Shown piece by piece: positions 11,001-26,000 of a stretch of 64,000 bases of DNA. Position 1 is the stretch's first letter, and each line of letters begins with the position of its first letter. Under the pieces are notes generated by a model. The model was not told where the DNA came from and did no database searches. It saw only the letters and a list, made by a program, of their open reading frames with translations. The stretch is from Paralichthys olivaceus (lineage: Eukaryota > Chordata > Actinopteri > Pleuronectiformes > Paralichthyidae), in assembly GCF_024713975.1 (NCBI RefSeq), contig NC_091105.1:23519439-23583438 (forward strand), read 5' to 3'. Position numbers and translations under genes: made by a program.

Positions 11001-14000
11001 GCAATTGTTTTAGCTGTATTGTTGGGGTGATATTCTCTTCAGTCTGGTCAGCTGGATTTTGTGATAGATGTTACAGGCTATAAATGTTTGGTGTTGTATG
11101 GTGCATGGGTGTAGTACATACTGTGAGCTCTCTGAGAAAGGCCCGCTAGGCCCACCTGTCTTAACAGGGACCCTTTTAGGCAGTCTACTCTAAAAACCTA
11201 CTTAGCCCGTTTTAGCCTACATGCTTGCTTTCTTTCTCTCTATCCACTTCCTCTTCTACTTCGCATTTAACATATGAGCGTGCAAACTGACTCACTCACA
11301 AGTATAATTTAGACTCCCACTCAATCTTCAGTATTGCAATTTTGATTTGCATTACAGTAATTCTAAAGACTCTTATCTCTCTCTACATATTCTTAAAACT
11401 ATGTTGACGGGTCTTTCCCAGAGAGTGGCTTACTTCTATCCCACTGGTGTGACCTTATTGCATACCAGTTCTCCTTCTTCCCTTAGAGCGTGACTCAGAG
11501 CTGTTGCGTGAGCGTGAGTCTGTATTGAGGTTACGCGAGCGCCGATGGCTGGACGGGGCCTCGTTCGACACGGAGCGAGGCTCCACCAGCCGCGAGGGCG
11601 AGCCCAGCCTGGACAAGAAGAGCATCCCAGTCCAGAGTCCTGTCTCCCTGGGAGAGGAGCTCCAGTGGTGGCCTGACAAGGTAGGAGGCACACAAACAGA
11701 GCTCTTGATTAATTGTTTCATTTCAAAAACAGTAATACACAACCTTCACTGTGACATTTCAATTGGAGATTGGAATTAAAATAATTTATTACACATTCAT
11801 TAAGATCTCAAATTTCCTTTCCAGGATGGTGTGAAGTTTGTGAGCATTGGAGCCATGTTCACGGAGATGGTGGCTGTCAGCTCGAAAGGAGAGCTTTATC
11901 AGTGGAAGTGGAGCGAACCTGAACCCTACAGGAATGCACAGGTGGTGAATTCAACCCATGAGTGTATAACTAAACTATAAACTTGCAGCTTAACCTATTT
12001 TATTGTAGCATATCTAAAACATTACTTAATGTCTGCCTTCAGAATCCTTCCATTCATCATCCACGTGCATCATTTCTGGGTGTGGCCAATGAGAAGATAA
12101 CTTTATTGTCTGCCAATAGCATCAGAGCCACTGTAGCTACTGAGACAAACAAGGTAGAGTATGATGGCTCCTTGGCATAAGAATTTGCCTGTGTTCTGCT
12201 TTGTTATTGCAGTTTTTAATCACATGATCATGTAAGTTGTCATTGAGTAAATTCCTGTTTCTATAGTTGATATACTTAATAACATCACAAAAATGTATTA
12301 AATAAATTGCTCATTAATTCATGTTTGTATTTGGGGTGTAGGTTGCAACCTGGGTGGACGACACACTAAGCACAGTGGCCTCTAAGCTGGAGCACAGTGC
12401 TCAGGCTTTCCCTGAGCTGCAGGGAGAACGCATGGTGTCACTGCACTGCTGTGCACTATACACGTGTGCACAGCTGGAGAATAGCCTCTATTGGTGGTGA
12501 GAAGAAACGGTTACATGTAGCAGCACATATGTAGCAGTTTAACAATGTAATTGTGTTGTTGAGGTGCTAATGTTATTGAAACAAATAAGTATATATATCC
12601 ATTAAAGGCACACAATTGAATTTGTGTAGTAATCAGTGATAGAGATCTTTCTGTGGTCAGTTTTTGTAGTTATGATTCTGTTATTAAAAACACACACCAT
12701 ATTAATACCCAACTGTAAGCATCCCCTGAAAATGTTTTCATAGACATGTTCCAATAAGAAGACTCTGCTATAGTAACCATTTTTTCTTTCTGTCTTCTGC
12801 TAAAATACACATGTAGTGAAGGAATCTTCCTTGAGACCAGACATTTAGCATTTAATTTAATTGATCCTTTATTTAACTGGGACGATCCCACTGAGGTACA
12901 ATATATAGGTAGTCCTGGCCAACATTGCCAGCAATGGGACGAAAAAATTAATATGCAATACAAGCAGGGATGATAAGACACATAAAACATACTAAAACAC
13001 ACACAGAAACATAGAGGAAAAATAAATAATAAAAAAAGAACACAATAAAAGATTAGCTATCTCTGAAAACAGAGCAGATCAAAGTGGGTGTCAATTTCAG
13101 TATGAGAAATCATTCAATTGAAGTAATTTCAGGGGAAGGTAAACATTTCAGTGATGTTCTGCCACTAAACTGCTTGCATTTGTCTGCAGGGGTGTTGTGC
13201 CTTTTAGTCAACGGAAGAAAATGCTTGAAAAGGCCAGAGCCAAGAACAAAAAGCCAAAGTCCAGTGCTGGCATCTCCTCAATACCCAACATCACCGTGGG
13301 AACACAGGTAAGATGCAATTTTAGATTTTACTGCACATTAATGATTTTTTTCTATATTTGTCTTAAGACTTATGACTCATGTAAGTTGTGCAGTTGGTGT
13401 AAGAAATGTTTTTGCTACTATTAAATGCACCTTTTCCTTTCTTAGGTGTGCTTGAGGAATAACCCCCTCTACCATGCCGGTGCAGTGGCCTTTTCTGTCA
13501 GTGCTGGGATCCCAAAAGTGGGTGTCCTTTTGGAGTCTGTGTGGAACATGAACGACAGCTGCAGGTTCCAGCTGCGCTCACCAGAGAGCCTCAAGAACAT
13601 GGAGAAGACCACTAAGACACAAGAAATCAAGTCAGTGTAATTTTATCTTGCAAAAATTTTTTTGATATTAATCATATTCCATTATTCCACGTCAGCGAAC
13701 ATTTTACCACAAGACAGGCAACAAAGGAGAAACCTGGCTCGAGGCTTATGAACACACATCATTTCATTCACCACCTCATTATTTACTGAAGCTCAAGTAT
13801 GTTTTATTACAAGGTTCTCGAGGCTATTGAAGAGTTTCACAGGAAGTTTTGTCTTGTCATTGGAAGGTTGTAGAGTTCCTCTTAGGTTTAGAAGAGGTTT
13901 TAAGAGGTTGTTGTGGTGAGTGATGAGCATCTAGAGTTGCTTTCAGAACTCAGCATTGAATACAGCACAGAAGCTTATTAGGGGTGGGTAAACCCCTTTC

Positions 14001-17000
14001 AATCCCGAATCAGAGGACTCTGTGACTACTAGAGGGGTGCATCTTCAATAGCTTCATGATGTGTGCTTTTAAAAGGTATTTGAGACTGTTACTTTTATCA
14101 CAAGTGTGCTATACTTTACAAAATAAGGTTTTAAATTTAAAAATCTGATTACAACTCTCAGTCTTTAGGCTTTACTGTATCAGGGTGTCCCCGCCAGGCC
14201 CCCATTGGCAGCATCAACGTGCATTACTCCACTTGCTCCTCTCCTCTTTTCGAATCACTTGCACATAGAGCAGATTTTTATATAAGCCTGCTGAATTATT
14301 ATTTATGTTCCTGGATAAACAGAGTGTTGCTTCTTCTGCAACAATGAAGTAAAAAAAAAAAATACTGCGTTGTGTGATAATTTGTGGGAAATACTTCTCT
14401 CCTGTCTGCAGCCTGTTTGCACTGATAACTGATAACCACATGTATTTAGTTATTAATTGAAAGTGTTGGATGATGAATCCGGATCTTTCCGGTCACTTTA
14501 ACCCTGATATCCTGGCTGTGCGCGTCTTGTCTGTAGCAGATGAATGTGCACAGGGTTTAAATTTGTGTATCATAAACTCTAAAGCGAATCGGCAAACAGG
14601 TTCAGGTCCTATCATTTCTGAACGTGTAAAGTGAGTGCAGGTCAGTGGGAGAATGAAGGAAGGACACTCAGACAGGAGACTGACACGGTTAAAGACGACC
14701 GGACCTTTAATGCGTGTCTGTCCTGATTCAGTTTATAATTTATGCTGTGGTTATAATTATGCAGTGGCGGGACATCGCTAAAATATGTAACATAGCGGAA
14801 AACTTGAATTGATTATGTTCTTTCTCCGCATCTTGATGCAGACGTGGAGGACTCTGCATCAAGATGCATCTCAGAATTGAGAAATGTTCCCACCTCTAAA
14901 GCTAATGATGGACCACATCACTAATGTACTTTCCTTGTATTTGTTCACCATTTGTAGATATCATGAATCCAATAGTAAAATCTCTCGATCTGTCTGTCCC
15001 TATAGGACTGAAAGCAAGCCAGAGCTGGTGAAGACAGAGATGGGTCCTCCTCCCTCCCCAGCGTCTACCTGCAGTGATACCTCTTCTATTGCTAGCAGTG
15101 CCTCACTGCCCTACAGTATGTCATATTCCCTCTTGCTATCTCTCCCGCTTAACCTCTAGCTCTCTCTCTATCTCCCAGGCACAGAACCAATTCCCTCTAC
15201 ACTCTGTGCTCTCATTAGTCCTTTGACTTTGAAACAGATGGTGCACAGACTTTTATCAGCTTCTCCCTCCATTTTCCTGTGAAGGAAGTAAGGCCATCTC
15301 TCAGAATATTGGATGGCTTTTTACTTGTCATATGAACCATACAGCTAGCTGGAAGTGTTAATATTTTATTTTCTTTAGTGCGCACTGAAGTGATTATCAC
15401 TGGGTCAGGAGTTATTTAATACAATCTAATCAGGAGTATAATTATAATTCCATATCTGCTTTATTGCCTGCAGAGCGAAGGCGTTCTACTCCTGCACCCA
15501 AAGAGGAGGAGAAGGTGAATGAGGAGCAGTGGCCTCTCAGAGAGGTGGTATTTGTGGAGGATGTTAAAAATGTCCCAGTGGGAAAGGTGAGTGCACTGAA
15601 ATTTGGATTAGAATAAGATTAATTATCCCTTCTGTATGTACTTTTTGTGTCATGACTTGTCAGTTTCACAACTTGCTGCCTTCATTTCTTCTGTCTTAGG
15701 TACTTAAAGTGGATGGTGCATATGTTGCTGTCAAATTTCCGGGGACATCAAGCAGCATGAGCAACCAGAGTACTGCTGCTCCCACTGACTCAGACCCATC
15801 ATCACTGTTGCAGGACTGTAGACTCCTCAGAATAGATGAGCTGCAGGTACAGTTGTCGATTCATCTCACTGCTTGGAGTTCAGTTTCTGGAGTGTGTTTC
15901 TGTGTAGGGCTGAAGGTCTGTCCCCCTGACTGTGATATTCATTGAGTTCTTGTCTCCTTTATTCTGTTCCTGACAGGTGGTCAAAACCGGTGGGACTCCT
16001 AAAGTTCCCGATTGTTTTCAGCGCACACCTAAAAAACTCTGTATCCCAGAAAAGGCGGAGATTCTAGCTGTGAATGTTGACTCCAAAGGTGGGTCTTTGC
16101 ATGTGTTCCTCTATCTTAGCATTTCCTTATTTTGAATCTATATTTGTTTAATGTCTATGATTCTCTCTAGATTTTAATTTAAGTATGGACTATTATGAAT
16201 GGACTATTCTAACCCTTAAACATCTCTCCACCCTGCAGGAGTTCACGCAGTGCTGAAAACCGGTAACTGGGTAAGGTACTGTATCTTTGACTTAGCCACA
16301 GGCAAAGCTGAGCAGGAGAATAACTTCCCTACTAGTAACCTGGCCTTCTTGGGGCAGAGTGAGCGCAATGTGGCCATCTTTACTGCAGGACAGGTAAGAT
16401 GACCTCCTATATTGTTAACATTTTGTTGCAGATAAGCCTGATATTTTTTAGACCTAATTTATTTTTTTATTTTTTTATTTTCTCTAGGAGTCTCCTATCA
16501 TCCTCCGAGATGGAAATGGCACAATCTACCCTATGGCCAAGGACTGCATGGGTGGAATACGAGATCCTGATTGGCTTGACCTGCCACCTATAAACAGCCT
16601 GGGAATGGGGGTGCACTCTCTGGCCAATCTACCCTCGAACTCCACCATTAAAAAGAAAGCTGCTATTATTATCATGGCTGTCGAGGTAAAAATTAATTTC
16701 ATGAAAAGCACAGTTTGTGTTTTGGGATATTTTATGGCCTTGAAATGGAATGTTTCTCCTCAGCTCCACAATTTCCTCACAAAATCTGGCCACCAGTTTT
16801 ATTGATACTGATACATTACCATGTGTCGTTGAATGTGTCTAAAATACGTACAAATGTAATGCTCTGTCAAAGTAAAACATCAACCACATCTAACATCTAA
16901 TGAGTAAACACTCAGTCATCTTGTTTCTCTTTCAGAAACAGACGCTGATGCAGCATGTGCTGCGTTGTGACTATGAAGCGTGTCGACAGTACCTGGTGAA

Positions 17001-20000
17001 CCTTGAGCAGGCATTCCTGTTGGATCAGGGCAACCAGGCTCTCGGAGCACTTCTGGGTCATCGCTGTGATGGAAACCGCAACATTCTACATGCTGCTGTC
17101 TCTGTCTGCTTCCCTGTTAGTAATAAGGAGACCAAAGAGGAGGAAGGTAAGGTGGTCTATTAGTCAGTCAGTAGTAAATATTAGGGACTATCTTATTTCA
17201 GTAATGACATGACTATAATTTTTTCATTTAGACATACTTGCATTTTATATAATTTTGTCATTTTTAAGACAGAGATTCAATTGCATCGGACTCCATTTAG
17301 CTGGTTACATTAACATTTTTTCCTAATGTATCTCTGTTTTAGACTTTATAGTCTTTTTAGAAAATGTAAGACACACACATTTCCAGCTTGGAGGCTGCAC
17401 GACTCGCCTGAGTCCATTTTGAGTGCTTAGTATCTGTACTGTTTCATTTCAGAAGCTGAAAGGTCGGAGAGAAACACATTTGCAGAGCGCCTGTCTGCTG
17501 TGGAGGCGATTGCCAATGCCATTTCTGTGGTTTCAAGCAACAGCTCTGGAAATAGGACTGGCTCCTCCAGCAGCAGAGGGTAAATAACCAGCTCCAGTGA
17601 TTTTGTTTTATTTTGCCTAATAGTTTGCACATAAAACTACAATACTAATTTAATGCACATGTTCATGCTCCCTGAAAAGAAAGACAGCTCTTTGCTTTTT
17701 TAGTTTCATTGAACAGGTTCTCCAGTCATATCAAAATCCAAACATTGCCCATTTAGATTTCAGTGCATTGTTTTACTTTGTGTGTCACTTCCAGTCTTCG
17801 TCTGAGGGAGATGATGCGACGGTCTTTAAGAGCAGCTGGTCTTGGCCGCCATGAGTCTGGCCCGTCATCCAGTGACCACCAGGACCCTGTGTCACCACCC
17901 ATTGCCCCACCAAGCTGGGTCCCTGACCCCCCACCCATGGACCCTGGTCAGTGCATCTTAATAAGGGTCTTACACTGGCAAATAGAGCTGCAAGTCCATC
18001 AAATTTTGAGCCATTTTGTGATTTGGTCCAGGAGGTACCAACCGTGTAGGAACCTGTGACTGATTGGCACCGGATTTTCGGTACCCAACTGCAGCTACAG
18101 AGCTGGATAATACTTTTTGATTTCATCTTCCCAACAGTTCTTGTTGAAATCGACCTACAACAACCAATTAGTGAATTTGCTGTGTTTTGTCTCTTGGTCA
18201 GAGGCATCTCTAACATCACTCTTTTATTAATATGTTGTGAACAGATGGGGACATTGACTTCATTCTAGCACCAGCTGTGGGTTCACTCACCACTGCTTCC
18301 ACTGGGACCAGTCAGGGACCCAGCACCTCCACCATACCAGGTAACAACATCTTCACTGTAGGTGATGAGTGAGGACGAGAGGATATTTTTACTGGTTGTA
18401 ACAGGAATTTGGGTTGTGGGTAGCACATTGTTACATCTCAGATCATCCTTCAAAATCAGCTGACTTAATTAATGTGATGCTGTTAAACATATGCTGATGA
18501 TTTAAAGAAAAAGTAGGTGGTGTTTATTGTCGTAGGGTTGATAAATTGCTGCTTCACCAGCTGTCTTAGGCACTCAGTCATTGATGAAACCAGCTTGGCA
18601 TCTAATGGATTGTGTTCTCCATATAAACAGGGCCATCCACTGAACCATCTGTGGTTGAATCTAAAGACAGGAAGGCCAACGCCCACCTTATCCTAAAGCT
18701 GATGTGTGACAGTGTTGTTCTGAGGCCACACCTACGGGAGCTGCTTTCTGCAAAGTAAGAGTCCTTTTTAATGTATAATAATTTAATACTCTGCATTTTA
18801 TTGTACATTAGGTTGACCTGATTTATTAGTTATTGTTATTTCCCTATATATCCTTTCAAAGTGCTCATGCACATTTTTGTTGATGTTGCTTGACAGGGAT
18901 GCCAGAGGAATGACTCCATTTATGCTGGCTGTCAGTGGGAGAGCCTACCCGGCTGCCATCACTGTTTTGGAGGCTGCTCAGAAAATGGCAAAGGGTAAGT
19001 TAATAGTGTAGATTTCAGCGCGCTGCTGTACGCAGGATTGCCATTAACCCATTAAGAACAGGTGATGTCATCGTTTTCAAGACATGTGAAAAGGTAGATG
19101 ATGGCGGATTTAACGAGAGAAGGGATATTGAAACAGATTACAGCAGTGTTCCATTAACGAAAGCAACAATGAAGAAGCCTAAAAATATTGCGTTATTTGT
19201 TTTATCGCCCAGCCCTACCCCTAGGGTTTCAGGGGGTGGTTTTCAAACAACGCTTAAGTCATAGAGTGATACAGGTGATTCTGTACCTTAGTTGTTAATG
19301 GGTAGGAAAGGTGGAGGTTATTTGTGAGTTATTTGAATTCAGACCTATTTTTGCTTATTTGCTTACAATAGCTAACTTTCACGTTATAACTGGAATTCCT
19401 CTGTTTCTATGTTTTGCTGCTGTTCTTTGCCTTGAGCGCAGTGGGTGACCCAGGCATTACAGAGAAGGAAGATGCAGACTCTGTGTTCATGGAAATGATT
19501 TGCCCTTCTGGGACCAATCCAGATGACTCGCCACTGTATGTTCTTTGCTGCAATGACACCTGCAGTTTCACTTGGACTGGAGCTGAGCACATAAACCAGG
19601 TCAGCCCTGCAGGATTAAACTGAAGTTTAGACATAAAACACTTTGTTCGAGCACCACTCGGTACCACGGGTCAATTAGGGATGGGATTTTCATTTCTAAT
19701 GTTAAGAGAGGCAGTTGCCCAAAAGACAATCAAGTGGACCTTAAAACAGAAGATGGAGAGATGTAGCTTTTTGGCACAATGTGAATAGAGCAGAAAAATA
19801 TTGCCTGCACCAAAGTAGAGAGCACACGTGTCACACACATCAAGCCTCACTCATTTTGAAGAAAATGTATTTATGAATCTATTCAATGTTTAAAAATCAC
19901 ATGAGAGTTGACACACTGACTTTGTATTTAGGATATCTTTGAGTGTCGCACCTGTGGTTTGCTGGAGTCCCTCTGCTGCTGTACTGAGTGTGCTAGGGTG

Positions 20001-23000
20001 TGTCACAAAGGACATGACTGCAAGTAAGTCCTAGTTTTGTGCATTACCTTTTTTAGTCTCTGTGAGGGTTTCAGTCTTTCTTACTTTTCATTACCTGCAT
20101 TTAAAGTAGGTCACATTTCTAATCATAAATTTGCCTCTGTTATTTCCCAGGCTGAAGAGGACCTCTCCCACAGCATACTGTGACTGTTGGGAGAAATGTA
20201 AGTGTAAAACACTGATTGCTGGCCAGAAAGCTGCTCGACTTGACCTGCTGTACAGGCTACTCACAGCCACTAACCTGGTCACAACACCCAACAGCAGGTA
20301 TAACCGCTCTTCTTTCTTTTGTGCTTAGTGAGCATTTAAAACAAATATTTTTAGGAATAGGAGAATCCTATATTTCTGACTGATTTTTGTTTCCATCTAC
20401 AGGGGAGAGCATATATTGCTGTTCCTGGTGCAGACTGTTGCCAGGCAGAGTGTGGAGCACTGTCAATATAGACCACCACGCATCAGAGAAGACAGGAATC
20501 GCAAGGCTGCTAATGCAGAGGGTAGGTTCACCATCATTCTGTTTTTTTATGAACTTCAACCATCAGTACTGACAAATACTGTGTACATTTTTAAACATGA
20601 ATTTTTCATATCTCATTTTCTATCTTCTTACAGCATTGAGTGTGGTCAATCAATGTTTTAAAAAAAAAGATCTCCAGAGGGCACCCAGTGTATGAAAACA
20701 TGCTTCTTCTTTCCTCTCTTTTAGACTCTGATATGCCAGACCATGATCTAGAACCTCCCCGCTTTGCTCAGCTGGCTCTGGAGAGGGTTCTGCAGGACTG
20801 GAATGCCCTCAAGTCTATGATCATGTTTGGTTCTCAGGAGAATAAAGACCCGTGAGTATAGCAGCAAACAGCACCCCCAGCATTCAGATGTGGTTGTAAT
20901 AAGAGCTTGAAAGACTGTGATTAGTTTGTGGTGCTCAAAGAAATGAAAAATGATCCACTGAAACAAAACAGGAATGTATCTTTCCAGAAACAGTTTCCCA
21001 GTTATTTGACTTTTTACACAGATGTGGGCAGCTTTTTTGCTGCTTTATTATTAACTTCATAAACCAGGCAATATACACAAAGTTTAGTTCCCAGTCATTT
21101 CATATCATATTTTGACTGTATTGCTCTTTTATAGACTTAGTGCCAGCAGCAGAATTGCTCACCTCCTGCCTGAAGAGCAAGTCTACTTGAACCAACAGAG
21201 TGGCACCATTCGCCTTGACTGTTTCACCCACTGCCTCATTGTCAAGTGTGCCCCTGACATCACTGTAAGTCCAGTTAGTCCTTTTTGACTAATACTTAAT
21301 GAGTCCACCTGAATATTATTTCTTTATTATTATTAATATGTGTTTTCTTCATGTGTTATCACCCCTACACTGTATTTTGGTTATCAATGGTTGTTTTTCT
21401 TCTCTCGTATTAGTTCATAGACACCTTACTGGGAACTCTGGTGAAGGAGCTGCAGAACAAGTACACTCCTGGCCGAAGAGAGGAGGCAGTCAGTGTCACC
21501 AGGAGGTTCCTTCGCTCTGTAGCCCGGGTGTTTGTTATCCTCAGTGTGGAGATGGCTTCCTCCAAGAAGAAAAAGTAAGATTAAGATTTTCATCTCACAA
21601 GTTTTAGGCAAAGGCTCTATGAGATATCATTGACCTTATACATACAATGAGCCTGCATATTTTGGCATCATCTTTTGAATTGTAAGAGACCATGTCTTCT
21701 CTCCATTTCCACTACATAGCAACTTCATCCCTCAGCCTATTGGGAAATGTCGGCGAGTTTTTCAGGCGCTCTTACCCTACGCTGTGGAGGAGCTGTGTAA
21801 CGTAGCCGAGTCGCTGATTGTTCCAGTACGAATGGGTATTGCACGGCCTACCGCTCCTTTCACTTTGGCAAGCACCAGCATCGATGCTGTTCAGGGCAGC
21901 GAGGAGCTCTTCTCTGTTGAACCTCTCCCTCCAAGACCCTCACCTGACCAGTCCAACAGGTTGGTTGTCTCTATGATATACTTTTTGGCATGTTATTCCA
22001 GTGCACTGAATTAAGGAGCATCAAAATGTACTTATGTTAATGTGCAAAAATTAAGAAATTACTTGTTTCAAATTATTGAGTAGTTGAGTAGAATTTACTA
22101 GAAGTAAGGAAGCTGAATCCTCACTCAAAGACTTCTGGCCATGTTTTTCATTTTTCCAGTTCCAGCCAGACAGCTGCCTCTTATATCATCAGGAACCCCC
22201 AACCTCGACGCAGCAGCCAGTCTCAGCCTGTCAGAGGAAGAGACGAAGAGCAGGATGACATTGTATCAGCAGATGTAGAAGAGGTGGGTGCCTCATTATA
22301 AAATCATTAGCCACAGTGAATGTTGTATGCAAGGGATTCAGTTTAAGTTGGTGACATGGTTTCTAGAGTGTTTCATGGAACTCAAACTGTTGTTTTACAC
22401 TGACATATTGTTGAATATTTTTATGTATCAGTATTTAGTTTATTCCTCACATCATAGTATTATATCTGATCTGGTTTGTCCTGCCTTGCTTAAAGTTTTC
22501 TCTTATGATCTGGTTGTTTGTCTCTCAGGTTGAGGTTGTAGAAGGGGTAGCAGGGGAGGAAGACCATCATGACGACCAGGAGGAACAGGGAGAGGAAAAT
22601 GCAGAGGCAGAAGGACAGCATGATGAACACGATGAGGATGGTGAGACACCTACTTTTTCTGAGTGAAAGCAACACTGAAGTTTAGTATATTAATGATATT
22701 AATCAATCAATTAATTTAGTTTGAATAACTATTTGAACCCAATCAACAATGACTGATGCATCTGTTTGTCTGTGTTTCTGCCTTTAGGAAGTGACATGGA
22801 GCTCGATCTGCTGGCAGCAGCTGAAACGGAGAGTGACAGTGAAAGTAACCACAGCAATCAGGATAATGCTAGTGGCCGCAGGAGTGTTGTCACAGCAGCC
22901 ACTGCTGGCTCTGAAGCAGGTTGGTCAACAGCCACTCTTCATATTTAGTACAGATTTAATTAGATTTTCCATTAAAGTGATTTATGAAACATTCTCCTCG

Positions 23001-26000
23001 GTTTCAAGTTTGTCTCTATTGTGGAAATGCAGTCACCTTTGTTATGGACCTCCTTTCAACTGAAATCTTTCCAAATTTCTGTCATGCCACGGTGTGGTGT
23101 GTTTTCTCCTATAGTTGCAGCTTAAATCGGGTCTCACAGAATCACTAGTGCTTAACAGAAATCACTTTGGATTGTGAGGTTTATGTTTGGAGAGCTAATA
23201 ATACAGCAGACAAAATGGTCCCTGGCTGAATACCCAATGTATTTCATTTGCAGGCAGTAGGGTGTCCTTGGCATTTCCTATTTTTGGTATGAGCTCCTCT
23301 TTACTTCAATGCATATACAGATGTCAGGGCAAAGAGTGAATTTGCAGAGTTGCATACACAATTTCCTGCTGCGAGTTCCTTCAGTTCGTCCCCTTCTCAC
23401 ATCTCACTATTATTGTGCAATTCGTTTGTGTCACTTTTAACTAATAAAGTCCCTCTTCACAAGTTTGGTCTTTTATCCAAATAACAAACTAATTTGACGA
23501 CTTTCCAAATGGTGTGGTGTTTTTTCTCCTTGATCATCTGAAATGTGTGGGCTCTTATATTTTCTTTTAGAGTATTCAGTACAATTTAAATATCACTGTT
23601 CTCTCTTTTGAATTAAATTTCCAAAAATTATGAAAACACATATTATGTAGAACGAGTTGATCAACAGAGAGCAGTTGTTGTTTTGACCTTAATTTTAAGT
23701 GTTTTCACTATCCTATTAGTGTTTGGCCTTGTGGTGGTGTGATTTCACTAACCTGCACTCCTGCCTGGAAAAATCTGATAAAAAAAAGACAGAGCAAAAG
23801 GTCAAATAACATTCTCATGGCCTTAAACCTGTCCCCCTTAACTTTTTCCTCACCCTTTATCCACCTCCCCCTCCTCTCTGAAGGTGCCAGCAGTGTCCCT
23901 GCCTTCTTTTCAGAGGATGACTCCCAGTCCAATGACTCCAGCGACTCTGACAGCAGCAGCAGTCAGAGCGACGATGTTGACCAGGAAACTTTCCTTTTGG
24001 ACGAACCACTGGAAAGAACAACTAGCGCTACACATGCCAATAGTGCAGCCCAGGCTCCTCGCTCCATGCAGTGGGCTGTAAGAAACACCCCCAGCCAGAG
24101 AGCCACCGGAAGTGCCCCCTCCAGCTCCTCAACGCCAGCTGGTCAGTAAAGCTTTCTTATTCTGCGCCTTTATTTTCAAATGTTAATGTTTGCTTCCCCA
24201 GATCAGTGTCAGACATTTTGTATTTTTTTCTTTTTCCGCAGCAAGCTCCACGGGCCTGATATATATTGATCCCACTAACCTACGTCGCTCCAGTGCGATT
24301 AGCTCCAGTGCCGCAGCAGCTGCGGCGGCGCTAGAGGCCAGCAACTCCAGCAGTTACCTGACATCTGCCAGCAGCCTGGCCCGGGCCTACAGCATTGTTA
24401 TCAGGCAAATCTCAGACCTCATGAGTCTAATTCCCAAGTACAACCATCTAGTCTACTCACAGTACCCTGCTGCTGTAAAGCTCACCTACCAGGATGCAGT
24501 CAACCTGCAGGTAAGATAGAGTGTCATCAATGTAGACTGCCTGCCACCTATGCATCAAATTACTGGTGTAAAATATACAGTGTCTTTATTATTTTTCTGT
24601 AAAAAGGTACAAATCACAAACATAGACCCTTATTATAGTAGCGGCCGATTGGTGTATATCCCATGGAATGATTCAAAAGAGCTAATGTTTGTTGAAACAG
24701 AACTATGTTGAAGAAAAGCTGATTCCCACCTGGAACTGGATGGTGTCCATCATGGATTCCACTGAAGCTCAGTTGCGATATGGCTCAGCCCTATCATCTG
24801 CTGGAGACCCTGGTCACCCCAGTCACCCACTCCATGCCTCTCAGCACTCAGCTCGCAGGGAACGCATGACTGCTCGAGAAGAATCCAGCCTCCGCACCCT
24901 GGAAGGACGCAGGTAAAAGAAATGATCCTTGGTTACCTTGTAAAGTACATCTTTTCAAATTTATTTTGGTCATTTGATTAGTTTGTTCCCTTGACACAAG
25001 TTAAGTACACAGTGGTAAGAAATCAGGAATAGCTTCTTTTAAAGCCAATTTTTTAGTCTTAATCATTCCCGTCATGTTTTTTGTTCGACACTCGGCCTAT
25101 TTAGCTTCATATTTTTGCATTTGTAATTTGAGTGATGTTCCATTTTTTCTGTATTTGTTTTTAAGGAGAGCTGCCACTCTGTTGACCGCTCGCCAAGGCA
25201 TGATGTCAGCACGAGGCGATTTCCTGAACTACGCATTATCACTGATGCGCTCCCACAACGATGAGCATTCTGATGTGCTTCCTGTACTGGACGTGTGCTC
25301 ACTGAAGCATGTGGCCTACGTCTTCCAGGCTCTCATCTACTGGATTAAGGCCATGAACCAGCAGACCACACTGGACACCCCACAGATTGATAGAAAGAGG
25401 TAAATGATGAACAAGAGGGCAAATAGTTTTTCATAAAGGGAAATGTACTTTTAGATCGATTAAAAACACAAAGAGACACTATTCCATAATCATTGTCAAT
25501 CATCAACTGCCATTTCTTAACACATTTTAACTCTGTACCACTAAACTATTTAATTGTATATACAGAACTGCATACGATTGCCCCTGATCAAACCTTTTTT
25601 TCTGTTTTGTAGTTATTGCACTTCATCTATGTGTTAAAGACTAACTGTAATCTGTATTTGTAGAAATCGAGAGATCTTGGAACTGGGTTTAGACAATGAA
25701 GATTCTGAACACGAGAATGATGAGGACACCAATCAAAGTAAGTCTGATAATAATATGCAATGTTTAAAAATATTTTAAAATAACTTGAGATTATAAAAGA
25801 TGGACAGATTCATATAAAAATACATATAAAACAGCTTTGTTAGACAAAAGCAAAACAGCTTCCTAACCTTCATAATATTGACCAATATTAATATTAATTA
25901 TCTGTCTTTCCAATTGTTTTTTTGTGCTTATAGTTGCTTTGTTTCTGCTTCACCTCAGGTTCAACTCTGCAGGACAAGGATGAGGACCCGGTGCCAGCTG

